From Kribbella albertanoniae (GTDB lineage Bacteria; Actinomycetota; Actinomycetes; Propionibacteriales; Kribbellaceae), in the NCBI RefSeq assembly GCF_004348455.1, contig NZ_SMKA01000068.1, positions 1 to 33,558 of the forward strand: 33,558 nucleotides of DNA, given 5' to 3'. The translations under genes and the position numbers were made by a program. Below, piece by piece: positions 23,192-29,885 of the stretch (position 1 is the first letter of the stretch; each line of letters starts with the position of its first letter). The notes under the pieces are model-generated. The model saw only the letters and a program-made list of their open reading frames with translations. It was not told the DNA's origin and searched no databases.

Positions 23192-23215
23192 ATGGATTGG
23201 GGGGTGTGTCGGTGA
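23192..23215 (+). CDS. putative 7-codon upstream ORF (MDWGVCR)
   Basis: GGAGG (23181-23185) precedes an ATG by 6 nt and opens a frame reading MDWGVCR then TGA. The TGA overlaps the GTG start of the next gene as GTGA (23212-23215). The ribosome site therefore serves the tiny ORF, and the downstream gene, which lacks its own, would be translated by re-initiation. This is seen in sequence; translation is untested. Confidence 0.4.
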   Translation: MDWGVCR

Positions 23216-23592
23216 TTCCGGACTGGATGCTGGTCATCGGGGTGGTGATGACGGCCCTGAGCCCGCTCCTGGCGCTCGGTGGCGTCGCGCTGGGTGCCTA
23301 CCTGACCCGCAAGTCCGACCGCGAGCTGGACACCTGGCGGCATCGCGAGGAGACGATGCGGATGGTGCGCTGGGCGGTCGAGCAGATCCTCGCCGACGAC
23401 GAGGCGGGCACGGACGCCGGTGTCGTCACGCTCCGCTCACTGATGAGGTCGGAGCTGTTACAACCGGAGGACTACGACCTGGTCGCCGCGCTGACCGCCG
23501 CCGTGGCGATCGACCGCGTCGGCGCGGCCGCGTACGCTGAGATTGCAGACGCCGAGATCGAGGTCGTCGAGGGAGACGATGAGCATGGCTGA
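23212..23592 (+). CDS. membrane-anchored hypothetical protein
   Basis: 126 residues. The N-terminus (IPDWMLVIGVVMTALSPLLA and LGGVALGAYL) forms one long or two short membrane segments. It is followed by a charged stretch, TRKSDRELDTWRHREETMRM, and an Ala-rich, acidic C-terminus with two conserved-looking helices (RWAVEQILADDEAG, ALTAAVAIDRVGAAAYAEIA). I do not recognise a family. The GTG at 23212 is chosen because its codon overlaps the TGA of an upstream mini-ORF; an in-frame GTG at 23179 is also possible. The next small gene overlaps its end by 14 bp, so the two are co-expressed. Confidence 0.7.
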   Translation: MIPDWMLVIGVVMTALSPLLALGGVALGAYLTRKSDRELDTWRHREETMRMVRWAVEQILADDEAGTDAGVVTLRSLMRSELLQPEDYDLVAALTAAVAIDRVGAAAYAEIADAEIEVVEGDDEHG

Positions 23593-23749
23593 GAAGAAGA
23601 CCGTCACGGTCTCCCGCCAAGCCGTAGAGCTGGCCCGCCTCCACGTGGAAGCAGCCCGCCGCGCCGGCCGCAAACCCGACGCGGGCGTAGCCCGGATAGC
23701 CGGCGCCCGGCCCGCCCCCGGTAACGGAGCGACACCCGCCCCGGCCTGA
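23579..23749 (+). CDS. small basic hypothetical protein (56 aa)
   Basis: Starts at an ATG within the end of the previous gene (ATGAGCATGG; GGGAG about 6 nt upstream) and reads MSMAEKKTVTVSRQAVELAR, then a helix LHVEAARRAGR and a Pro/Ala-rich tail (PAPGNGATPAPA). It looks like a short amphipathic helix with a flexible end. Overlap with the upstream membrane-protein gene implies coupling and a joint function. No family recognised. Confidence 0.55.
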   Translation: MSMAEKKTVTVSRQAVELARLHVEAARRAGRKPDAGVARIAGARPAPGNGATPAPA

Positions 23750-23753
23750 CACC

Positions 23754-24191
23754 TCAGTTCAAGCTACCGCGGGGTGCGATCCAGAGCTGCGGCTGCCCGG
23801 TCACGGCCGCGATGTGCTCGAAGTCGGAGTCGTAGTGCAGCACGACGGCGCCGTGCTGCTCGGCAACAGCTGCGGTCAGAAGGTCGACCACGCCGAAGGC
23901 TCGCAGATGCCCTCGGGATGACATCCGGGTCTGCACGTCACGCGCTCGTTCGACCACCGATTCGGAGATCGGCAGCGTGACATACAGGGATCTCCGCCGT
24001 TCGGCGGTCCGGAGGTGTTCCTCGTGGTTACGTCCCGAGTAGCCGACTTCCAGGTCGACCGTGCCACAGGTCGCTGCGGCACGGTCAACGATCAGGCCGG
24101 CGATGACAGACCGAACCACTTCGTGCTTGCTGCGCGCGAGTGCGGAGGTGTCGATCAGGTACAGCTTGCCGACAGTGGTGACAGTGCTCAA
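23754..24191 (-). CDS. VapC-type PIN-domain toxin
   Basis: 145 residues of the PIN ribonuclease fold. Acidic residues for Mg2+ are in place: D14 (YLIDTSALARS), E48 (GTVDLEVGYS), D103 (AFGVVDLLTAA) and D121/D123 (HYDSDFEHIA). VapC toxins cleave tRNA or rRNA. The start is a TTG at 24191 that overlaps the antitoxin TGA as TTGA, giving translational coupling. The antitoxin VapB lies directly upstream in the same unit. Confidence 0.93.
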   Translation of the reverse strand: MSTVTTVGKLYLIDTSALARSKHEVVRSVIAGLIVDRAAATCGTVDLEVGYSGRNHEEHLRTAERRRSLYVTLPISESVVERARDVQTRMSSRGHLRAFGVVDLLTAAVAEQHGAVVLHYDSDFEHIAAVTGQPQLWIAPRGSLN

Positions 24192-24397
24192 CGACGTGCG
24201 CCGCGCATGATGTCGGGGTCGCCGATATCGCCGCCGACGCCGATGCCGTACGGGTCGTCGAGCAGGGCCTCGATACGTTCTCGTCGCCGGGCGACGAACT
24301 CCAGTGCCGCGTTGACGGTGTCCTTCTTCGTCACGGTCCCCAACTCCTTCGCAGCCAGCTCCAGCGCACGGTCGTCCAGATCGATCACCGTCTTCAT
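24188..24397 (-). CDS. VapB-type antitoxin
   Basis: 69 residues of the VapB family: MKTVIDLDDRALELAAKELG with a ribbon-helix-helix-like N-terminus, then TKKDTVNAALEFVARRRERI, and an acidic Gly/Asp tail (GVGGDIGDPDIM) that should bind and block the toxin. It is followed by VapC through a TTGA overlap. The AT-rich palindrome just upstream is the likely autoregulatory operator. Confidence 0.9.
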   Translation of the reverse strand: MKTVIDLDDRALELAAKELGTVTKKDTVNAALEFVARRRERIEALLDDPYGIGVGGDIGDPDIMRGARR

Positions 24398-24417
24398 ATC
24401 GGTGACGGTATGCCCCT

Positions 24418-24447
24418 GTATATATACGCTGCCACCTCTGGATATAC
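24418..24447 (-). promoter_or_regulatory. VapBC promoter/operator candidate
   Basis: GTATATATAC (24418-24427) is a perfect 10-bp palindrome, followed on the plus strand by the related GATATAC (24441-24447). It lies 21-50 bp upstream of the vapB start, in the -10/-35 zone, where VapBC complexes usually bind. Confidence 0.55.
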
Positions 24448-24505
24448 AAATTGATCGAATCGTTGCAGACCATCGCGGATGATCGGCGGCGCGTCGAAGA
24501 CCCCC

Positions 24506-24511
24506 TAGACT
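24506..24511 (+). promoter_or_regulatory. candidate -10 box for ftsE
   Basis: TAGACT fits the actinobacterial TAnnnT pattern and lies 85 bp upstream of the ftsE start. No strong -35 box is visible; a second possible -10, TACGGT, is at 24534-24539. Confidence 0.35.
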
Positions 24512-24596
24512 GAGCGCGGCCGCCTTGGTGGCGTACGGTGCACCACGTGGTTACCGCTGCGTCGCTTCCTGTTCCCGACCACGGCCGGATGAACCC

Positions 24597-25286
24597 GTGA
24601 TCCGCTTCGAGAATGTTTCCAAGACGTACGAGGGCCAGACCAAGGCCGCTCTGCTGAACGTCAACGTCGAGATCGAGAAAGGCGAGTTCGTCTTCCTGGT
24701 CGGTACCTCCGGGTCCGGCAAGTCGACGTTCCTGCGCCTGGTCCTGCGTGAGCACCGGACGTCCAAGGGCCACATCATGGTGGCCGGCAAGGACCTGAAC
24801 CGGCTGGCGAGCTGGCGGATCCCGCAGATGCGGCGGCAGATCGGAACGGTGTTCCAGGACTTCCGGCTGCTGCCGAACAAGACGGTCGCCGAGAACGTCG
24901 CCTTCGCGCTGCAGGTGATCGGCAAGCCGCGCTCGCACATCCGCAAGACGGTTCCCGAGGTGCTGGAGCTGGTCGGGCTCGAGGGCAAGCAGGACCGGCT
25001 GCCCGACGAGCTGTCCGGTGGTGAGCAGCAGCGGGTGGCGATCGCGCGGGCGTTCGTGAACCGGCCGATGATCCTGATCGCCGACGAGCCGACCGGAAAC
25101 CTGGACCCGGCGACGTCGGAGGGCATCATGAAGCTGCTCGACCGGATCAACCGGACCGGGACCACCGTCGTGATGGCCACCCACGACGTGTCGATCGTGA
25201 ACCAGATGCGCAAGCGCGTGATCGAGCTGGAGAACGGTCATGTCGTCCGCGACGAGTCGCGTGGCGTCTACGGCTACCAGCACTGA
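24597..25286 (+). CDS. ftsE: cell-division ATP-binding protein FtsE
   Basis: 229 residues, the normal FtsE length, from the GTG at 24597 (VIRFENVSKTYEGQTKAALL). It has all ABC ATPase motifs: Walker A GTSGSGKST, Q-loop VFQDFRLL, signature LSGGEQQRVAIARA, Walker B ILIADEP and the H-loop ATHD. FtsE pairs with FtsX at the division site and uses ATP to switch on a periplasmic wall hydrolase. The frame is open further upstream to 24525, but that extension is not family-like. ftsX follows after 28 bp. Confidence 0.97.
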   Translation: MIRFENVSKTYEGQTKAALLNVNVEIEKGEFVFLVGTSGSGKSTFLRLVLREHRTSKGHIMVAGKDLNRLASWRIPQMRRQIGTVFQDFRLLPNKTVAENVAFALQVIGKPRSHIRKTVPEVLELVGLEGKQDRLPDELSGGEQQRVAIARAFVNRPMILIADEPTGNLDPATSEGIMKLLDRINRTGTTVVMATHDVSIVNQMRKRVIELENGHVVRDESRGVYGYQH

Positions 25287-25314
25287 CCGCCGCCGAGTAG
25301 GGACTGACTGAACA

Positions 25315-26226
25315 ATGCGTTTGAACTACATCCTCTCCGATCTCGGCATCGGCCTGAAGCGGAACCTGTCGATGACGATCGCGGTCGTCGTCACTATCTG
25401 GGTCTCGCTGGCACTGTTCGGCAGCGCGCTGCTGGCCAACGAGCAGGTCGGGCTGATGAAGGGCAACTGGTACGGGAAGATCCAGATCTCGGTCTTCATG
25501 TGCACCAAGGACACCGGCGGCCGCGGCTGCTCGGGCGCCGAGGTGACCCAGGACCAGAAGAACCGGATCCGCCAGGTGATCGAGTCGAACCCGGACACCG
25601 CGCCCGACGGTGTCTTCGGGGAGTCGAAGAAGGACGCGTTCGCGCAGTTCCAGAAGCTCTACAAGGACTCGCCGATCGCGTCGACGGTCACGGTCGACCA
25701 GATGCAGGAGTCGTTCCGGGTCAAGCTCCGCGATCCGAAGCAGTACCAGAACCTGGTCAGCGCGGTCGCCGGTCTGCCCGGCGTCGACAACGTGCAGGAC
25801 CTGCGGCAGTACCTCGATCCGTTGTTCAAGGCCCTCGAAGGCGTCCAGGTGGGTGCCTATATCTCGGCCGGCCTGCTGCTGATCGCCGCGTTGATGCAGA
25901 TCTCGAACACGATCCGATTGGCGGCGTACGCGAGACGCCGGGAGATCGGGATCATGCGGCTCGTCGGCGCCTCGAACTTCTACATCCAGCTACCGTTCCT
26001 GCTGGAAGCCATCCTGGCCGCGCTGATCGGCGCGGTCCTTGCCTGCGGCACCTTGTGGCTCGGCGTGTACTTCGTGGTGATGCGACGCGCCCAGGAAACC
26101 TTCAAGGTCTGGCAGTGGGTCGGCGCCACCGAAACCTTCCGTGCCACGCTCATCATGGTCGTGGTCGGCCTGGTGCTCGCGGTGATCCCGACATTCCTGA
26201 CGACGCGGAAATACCTCAAAGTCTGA
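25315..26226 (+). CDS. ftsX: cell-division membrane protein FtsX
   Basis: 303 residues with four membrane helices in the FtsX layout: TM1 near residues 17-40 (SMTIAVVVTIWVSLALFGSA), then a large extracytoplasmic loop of about 130 residues, then TM2-4 (ISAGLLLIAALMQISNTIRL, LPFLLEAILAALIGAVLACG, ATLIMVVVGLVLAVIPTFL). The loop, with CTKDTGGRGCS and QMQESFRVKLRDP, is where the partner hydrolase binds. The intracellular RRREIGIMRLVGAS segment is the conserved coupling region to FtsE. The start is the ATG after AGGGACTGACTGAACA. Confidence 0.97.
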   Translation: MRLNYILSDLGIGLKRNLSMTIAVVVTIWVSLALFGSALLANEQVGLMKGNWYGKIQISVFMCTKDTGGRGCSGAEVTQDQKNRIRQVIESNPDTAPDGVFGESKKDAFAQFQKLYKDSPIASTVTVDQMQESFRVKLRDPKQYQNLVSAVAGLPGVDNVQDLRQYLDPLFKALEGVQVGAYISAGLLLIAALMQISNTIRLAAYARRREIGIMRLVGASNFYIQLPFLLEAILAALIGAVLACGTLWLGVYFVVMRRAQETFKVWQWVGATETFRATLIMVVVGLVLAVIPTFLTTRKYLKV

Positions 26227-26239
26227 CCCGGGTGACTTA

Positions 26240-26266
26240 TCGTGCAGTAGCAGTCTCATTGCACGA
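26240..26266 (+). other. hairpin between ftsX and the M23 peptidase
   Basis: TCGTGCA (26240-26246) and TGCACGA (26260-26266) form a perfect 7-bp stem with a 13-nt loop, 13 bp after the ftsX stop and 29 bp before the peptidase GTG. It may be a weak terminator/attenuator or an mRNA-processing hairpin. Confidence 0.35.
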
Positions 26267-26295
26267 CAACTAAACCCAGAGCAAGGGGTCGACCT

Positions 26296-27729
26296 GTGGT
26301 CCCGCACTTCCCCGGTGCAGACCCGCGTGAGCGGGCGAGCATCCAGCGAGACGACAGCACCGGCACCTCGGCCACACCGCGCCCGCGTTCCCGCACGAGA
26401 TCGCAGGGGCGGCAGACGGTCGTTGCCGCATGCTGCCTTGTCCTGTCCCTGTCCGCCGGAGTCCTGGCGGCGGTTGCGCCTGCCCAGGCGGACCCGCCCG
26501 ATCCAGCCCAGAAGAAGAAGGATCTCGACGCCCAGATCGGCAAGTCCAAGGCCGAACTGGCCGAGGCCTCCGATCAGCTCGGCCAGTCCGTCACGGCCTA
26601 CACCAAGGCCGACGCCAGGCTGAAGGTCGTCCAGACCCGGTACGCCGCTGCCCAGGGCCGGCTGGCTGCCGCCAAGGCCACCGATGTCGTTGCCGCGGGC
26701 AAGCTCGCGCGCGCCGAACGGGCACTGCGGAAGGCTGTGGCGGATGTCGAAGCAGGGCAGCGGGCACTCGCGGAGAAGCGAGCACTGGCCGGTCGCGCCG
26801 TACGGTCGGCGTACCAGCAGCAGAACAGCTTGGTCGGTCTGAGCATTGCGCTGCAAGGCGCTTCGCCGGCTGATGTTGCCACTGGCATCCAGGTGCAGCG
26901 GAACGTGTTCGGCATCCAGAGCAACGCGATCACGAACCTGAACAACGCGCAGGCGCAGCTCGCCAGCCGGCAGGTCAAGGTCGCCGCCGCCGAGCAGTCC
27001 GCGGCGGCCGCCCGGGCCGAGGCGGCGCGGACGGTCAAGGAAGTGACCGAGCTGACGCGGCAGGTCGCTGCCGACAAGGCCGAGGCCGAGGCGGTCACGA
27101 AGGAGAAGCTCGTCCTCTACAAACGGGCCGAGCGCGAGAAGATCTCCGAGCAGACGCAGTACAACGCATTGCTGGCCGAGCGCAGCCGGGTCGAGCAAAT
27201 CCTGATCGCCCGGGCCCGCGCCGAGAAGGCCGCGGCCGAGCGCCGCAAGGCCGCCCGGGAGAAGGCCGAGCGCGACCGGGCCCGCCGCGAGAATCGGCCG
27301 CCGCGGCCGGTGCCGAACGACCCGGACGAGGGTGGCGGTCGGTTGAGCATGCCGCTCAACACCTACATCACGTCGCCGTTCGGAATGCGGTTCCACCCGG
27401 TCCTGCACTACTGGAAGCTGCACGACGGCACCGACTTCGGCGGCGGTTGCGGTACGCCGATCCGGGCCGCGGCCAGTGGTCGCGTGACTGACAAGTACTA
27501 CAACGGTGGTTACGGAAACCGGCTGTTCATTTCACACGGAGTGATCGGCGGCTCGTCCGTCACCACCGTCTATAACCACCTGTCCCGCTACAAGGCCCGC
27601 GTCGGCGAACGCGTGACCCGCGGCGAGATCATCGGGTACGTCGGTACGACGGGGTACTCGACCGGTTGCCACCTGCACTTCATGGTCTACCAGGACGGTC
27701 GTGTGGTTAATCCGATGAAGTGGTTGTAG
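26296..27729 (+). CDS. secreted coiled-coil M23 (LytM) peptidoglycan endopeptidase, probable FtsEX client
   Basis: 477 residues. After an Arg-rich n-region comes a signal peptide h-region (VVAACCLVLSLSAGVLAAVA, cut near AQA). A long charged coiled-coil follows, about residues 70-340 (AQKKKDLDAQIGKSKAELAE and later heptads), then a Pro/Arg linker (ENRPPRPVPNDPDEGG) and a C-terminal LytM domain. Zinc ligands are H376 and D380 (KLHDGTDFGG) and H461 in HLHF. This is the EnvC/PcsB-type layout, in which FtsEX acts on the coiled coil to activate wall cleavage. Its position just after ftsX supports that. Mycobacteria use an NlpC/P60 client (RipC) in this role, so an M23 domain here is a notable variation. 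Confidence 0.92.
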   Translation: MVPHFPGADPRERASIQRDDSTGTSATPRPRSRTRSQGRQTVVAACCLVLSLSAGVLAAVAPAQADPPDPAQKKKDLDAQIGKSKAELAEASDQLGQSVTAYTKADARLKVVQTRYAAAQGRLAAAKATDVVAAGKLARAERALRKAVADVEAGQRALAEKRALAGRAVRSAYQQQNSLVGLSIALQGASPADVATGIQVQRNVFGIQSNAITNLNNAQAQLASRQVKVAAAEQSAAAARAEAARTVKEVTELTRQVAADKAEAEAVTKEKLVLYKRAEREKISEQTQYNALLAERSRVEQILIARARAEKAAAERRKAAREKAERDRARRENRPPRPVPNDPDEGGGRLSMPLNTYITSPFGMRFHPVLHYWKLHDGTDFGGGCGTPIRAAASGRVTDKYYNGGYGNRLFISHGVIGGSSVTTVYNHLSRYKARVGERVTRGEIIGYVGTTGYSTGCHLHFMVYQDGRVVNPMKWL

Positions 27730-27750
27730 GCGGTCTGAGATACTGGTCGG

Positions 27751-28230
27751 ATGGTGAAACAGACCGGCCAGGAGAAGCCGATCGCGCAGAACCGGAAGGC
27801 GCGACACGACTACCACATCGAGGACGTCGTGGAGGCCGGGCTGGTGCTGACGGGGACCGAGGTGAAGTCCCTGCGGCAGGGCCGGGCCTCCCTCGTCGAC
27901 GCGTTCGCCGCTGTCCGCGGTAATGAGCTGTGGCTCCAGGGAATGCACATTCCGGAGTACAAACACGGCACGTGGACCAACCACGAGCCCCGCCGTACCC
28001 GCAAACTCCTCCTGCACAAGGACGAGATGGCGAAGCTGGTCAAGGCCGTCGAGCAGCAGGGCGTCTCGCTGATCCCGCTGTCGCTGTACTTCAAGGACGG
28101 CTACGCCAAGGTCGAGCTCGCCACCGGCCGCGGCAAGAAGGACTACGACAAGCGCCACGCCCTCGCCGAGCGCCAGGCCGGCCGCGAAGCCCAGCGAGCT
28201 CTGTCCGACCGCACCCGCCGCCGGGAGTAG
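27751..28230 (+). CDS. smpB: SsrA-binding protein SmpB
   Basis: 159 residues. It binds tmRNA and brings it to stalled ribosomes. Conserved blocks are all present: QNRKARHDYHIEDVVEAGLV (oligonucleotide-binding barrel), GTEVKSLRQGRASLVDAF, MHIPEYKHGTWTNHEPRRTR, KLLLHKDEM and the basic C-terminal tail GKKDYDKRHALAERQAGREA that reaches into the decoding centre. It lies close upstream of the ssrA RNA gene. Confidence 0.97.
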   Translation: MVKQTGQEKPIAQNRKARHDYHIEDVVEAGLVLTGTEVKSLRQGRASLVDAFAAVRGNELWLQGMHIPEYKHGTWTNHEPRRTRKLLLHKDEMAKLVKAVEQQGVSLIPLSLYFKDGYAKVELATGRGKKDYDKRHALAERQAGREAQRALSDRTRRRE

Positions 28231-28313
28231 CCCCTACCCGTCCGGGTCCGGTCAGGGGTGGCTCCGGGGCGCACCCTATGGGGTGGAGGCCATCCGGCGG
28301 ACACAGTGGAGGC

Positions 28314-28874
28314 ATGTCCACTTCAGAGCTGCGGGTGACGACCGAACAGCGGGATCGCGCCGTCGAAATTCTTCAGGAAATGTACGCCGATGGCCGGGTC
28401 GACAAGTTCGAGTTCGACACCCGCCTCGAGTTGGCGTTGAAGGCGCGGACGCGGGCCGAGCTGAACGGCACGTTCGACGGCCTGATGGCGCGTCCGGTCC
28501 CGACGCACGTCCCGGCCGCCTTCAGCCGCCCGGCCCCGATCCAGCGCTACACCGGCGACGGCCGCGGCATGGGCACAGTCGCCCACTGGCTCGGCTACCC
28601 GACCTTCTTCGTCGGCCCCGCCCTGGTCGTCGCCACCGCGGGCAAGCAGAACCCCGCCGTACGACGGCACGCCGTGGAAGCGCTGAACTTCCAGCTGACC
28701 GCCTTCATGGCCTTCGCCGCCCTGGGCATCCTGACCGGCACAGTCGGATCGTTCATGGGCTTCGCCTTCCCGATCCTGGGCGTGATGTGGTTCATCCTGA
28801 CCGGCGTCGGCGGCATCGCCACCGCAGCCGGCTCCAACTTCCGCTACCCCTTCACCCTGCGCCTGATCAAGTAG
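28314..28874 (+). CDS. DUF1707 plus DUF4870-like membrane protein
   Basis: 186 residues. Residues about 3-60 are a DUF1707 domain (ELRVTTEQRDRAVEILQEMY, ADGRVDKFEFDTRLELALKA, RTRAELNGTFDGL), a short actinobacterial helical module. The C-terminal half is DUF4870/Tic20-like with three to four membrane helices (HWLGYPTFFVGPALVVATAG, AVRRHAVEALNFQLTAFMAF and two more). The function is unknown. The ATG at 28314 has GGAGG 4 nt upstream. It sits between smpB and ssrA, with no known role in trans-translation. A small CTGGG-TGCG-CCCAG hairpin follows at 28883-28896. Confidence 0.85.
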   Translation: MSTSELRVTTEQRDRAVEILQEMYADGRVDKFEFDTRLELALKARTRAELNGTFDGLMARPVPTHVPAAFSRPAPIQRYTGDGRGMGTVAHWLGYPTFFVGPALVVATAGKQNPAVRRHAVEALNFQLTAFMAFAALGILTGTVGSFMGFAFPILGVMWFILTGVGGIATAAGSNFRYPFTLRLIK

Positions 28875-28907
28875 AGGAATACCTGGGTGCGCCCAGCTTG
28901 TTGGACT

Positions 28908-28916
28908 TGATAGTGT
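28908..28916 (+). promoter_or_regulatory. candidate extended -10 promoter of ssrA
   Basis: TGATAGTGT carries the TGn extension and TAnnnT -10 pattern, 45 bp upstream of the mature tmRNA 5' end. No clear -35 is seen, which an extended -10 can tolerate. Confidence 0.35.
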
Positions 28917-28961
28917 GGACCTTCCACCTGCAGTCCGGGGTGGGAGTTTGAAAACTCAACA

Positions 28962-29335
28962 GGGGGTGAACGGTTTCGACTTTGGACGTTAGTTTCAAGA
29001 GAAGCGAGCCGAGGATCCAGGGTTATCTCGTAAACGATCTCTGGAAAACAATAACTGCCGCCGAAAAGCGCAGTAGCTTCGCTCTCGCCGCCTGACGGCC
29101 TGAGCATTTAAGAAGCGGTCAGCCCGGGGGTGCTTCCGACCCGGTTCCTGGCCTCAGCTAGGAAGCTTGCTTTGCCAACTCGGTCACGGGGTTGGCACGG
29201 GACATTTACAGTGACTGAGTCTGTCAGCGACATGTCTGTATGAGCGCTGGGACTGAGAAAACGACTTAACAGACTGCGCTCGGAGAAGTCTTGAGGCAAC
29301 GCTGAAGGACGCGGGTTCGATTCCCGCCACCTCCA
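28962..29335 (+). ncRNA. ssrA: transfer-messenger RNA (tmRNA)
   Basis: Rescues stalled ribosomes as both tRNA-Ala-like and messenger RNA, together with SmpB. The 5' end GGGGGUG pairs with 3' CACCUCC to form the acceptor stem. Also present are the universal GGTGAACGGTTTCGAC start region, a T-arm GCGGGTTCGATTCCCGC, and the tag frame preceded by TAACT in the position of the UAGUC signal of other species. A discriminator A at 29335 is followed by CCC, so the 3' CCA is not encoded and must be added. Mature length is about 374 nt before CCA. A strong terminator follows. Confidence 0.96.
29057..29095 (+). other. proteolysis-tag reading frame of tmRNA
   Basis: From the resume codon GCC at 29057 the frame reads AAEKRSSFALAA and stops at TGA (29093-29095). 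The ALAA end is the degradation signal recognised by ClpXP-type proteases. Length (12 residues) and ending match the Mycobacterium-type tag ADSHQRDYALAA. The resume codon is inferred from the adjacent upstream TAACT. Confidence 0.85.
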
Positions 29336-29342
29336 CCCCTTG

Positions 29343-29380
29343 AAAAGACCGGCCCCTCGGGGCCGGTCTTTTGTTTTCTT
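29343..29380 (+). terminator. rho-independent terminator of ssrA
   Basis: AAAAGACCGGCCCC pairs with GGGGCCGGTCTTTT around a two-base TC centre (a 4-nt or larger loop in practice), followed by GTTTTCTT. It is a textbook intrinsic terminator that is partly symmetrical, so it may also stop transcription from the minus strand. Confidence 0.95.
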
Positions 29381-29416
29381 CCTCGGGGCCGGCTGTGGCG
29401 TTCGGGGGACCTGGGT

Positions 29417-29517
29417 GTACCGACGAACGGGTAGTGGTTGGCTTCGGCGACTTCGCGAGGGCTGACGCTGCGCCTGGAGGCGCCGTCTGGATCCGACCAC
29501 TACCCGTCCGTCGGTAC
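29417..29517. repeat. 101-bp inverted repeat downstream of ssrA
   Basis: The 25-bp arms are 29417-29441 (starting GTACCGACGAACGGGTAGTG) and 29493-29517 (ending CCGTCGGTAC). They match at 23 of 25 positions, with one of the two differences a G-U pair in RNA. The 51-nt interior includes a second perfect stem GCGCCT-GG-AGGCGC. It lies between the ssrA terminator and a convergent gene, so it may end transcription from the right; no transposase or flanking duplication was seen. Confidence 0.85.
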
Positions 29518-29552
29518 GGATCAGCCAGTGTTCACGGAGCGCGAGGCCTGTT

Positions 29553-29885
29553 TCAGGGGAGGCGGTCGAGGAGGCGTCTGGCGGCGGTTAGGGAGGCGCC
29601 GGTGTGGGTGCGGAGGAGTTTGGCAGCGTGGGTTGGTTTGCCGTTGTCGCGGAGGAGCAGGACCTGGGCGAGGGTGGCGTCGTCGGGGACCTGGTGTGGG
29701 GCGAGCTGGGTGGTGGCTACCGATCGGGCCAGGTCCAGGCGGACCGGGTCGATGGTCGGTGAGGGTGAACTGGTGAGCTGCTTCGCGGATCTGCCGGGGC
29801 CGAAGAGGCGGAAGGCGAGGGCGGAGAGAGCGATCAGGGCCACCGGACCTACGGACAGGAGCAGGCCGAGCTCCGTGGTGCTCAC
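29553..29885 (-). CDS. membrane protein with ribosomal L7/L12-like C-terminal segment
   Basis: 110 residues. An N-terminal membrane helix (ELGLLLSVGPVALIALSALA) is followed by a charged linker (FRLFGPGRSAKQLTSSPSPT). The end, NGKPTHAAKLLRTHTGASLT with AARRLLDRL, resembles the L7/L12 C-terminal helix pattern (LREVTGLGLKEAKDLV). Membrane proteins with such a tail recur in actinobacteria; their role is unknown. The start is a GTG at 29885 overlapping the TGA of an 11-residue upstream frame as GTGA. It lies 42 bp after the serine-hydrolase stop, so it may be the last gene of that unit. Confidence 0.7.
   Translation of the reverse strand: MSTTELGLLLSVGPVALIALSALAFRLFGPGRSAKQLTSSPSPTIDPVRLDLARSVATTQLAPHQVPDDATLAQVLLLRDNGKPTHAAKLLRTHTGASLTAARRLLDRLP

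Noticed and set aside
21979..23211. Long plus-strand frame running into the hypothetical membrane gene
   Set aside because: The part before 23179 is antisense to the PfkB kinase and Arg/Gly/Val-rich; only the end from about 23212 looks like protein.
24525..24596. N-terminal extension of FtsE from an upstream start
   Set aside because: The extra residues (GAPRGYRCVASC-like) have no counterpart in FtsE proteins; starting at 24597 gives the standard length.
26227..26295. c-di-AMP (ydaO-type) riboswitch before the M23 peptidase
   Set aside because: Such riboswitches do control actinobacterial wall hydrolases, but only 69 nt separate the genes and the conserved core motifs are missing.
29311..29340. 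Integration (att) site at the tmRNA 3' end
   Set aside because: No integrase gene and no second copy of the tmRNA 3' end were found to the right of it in the window.
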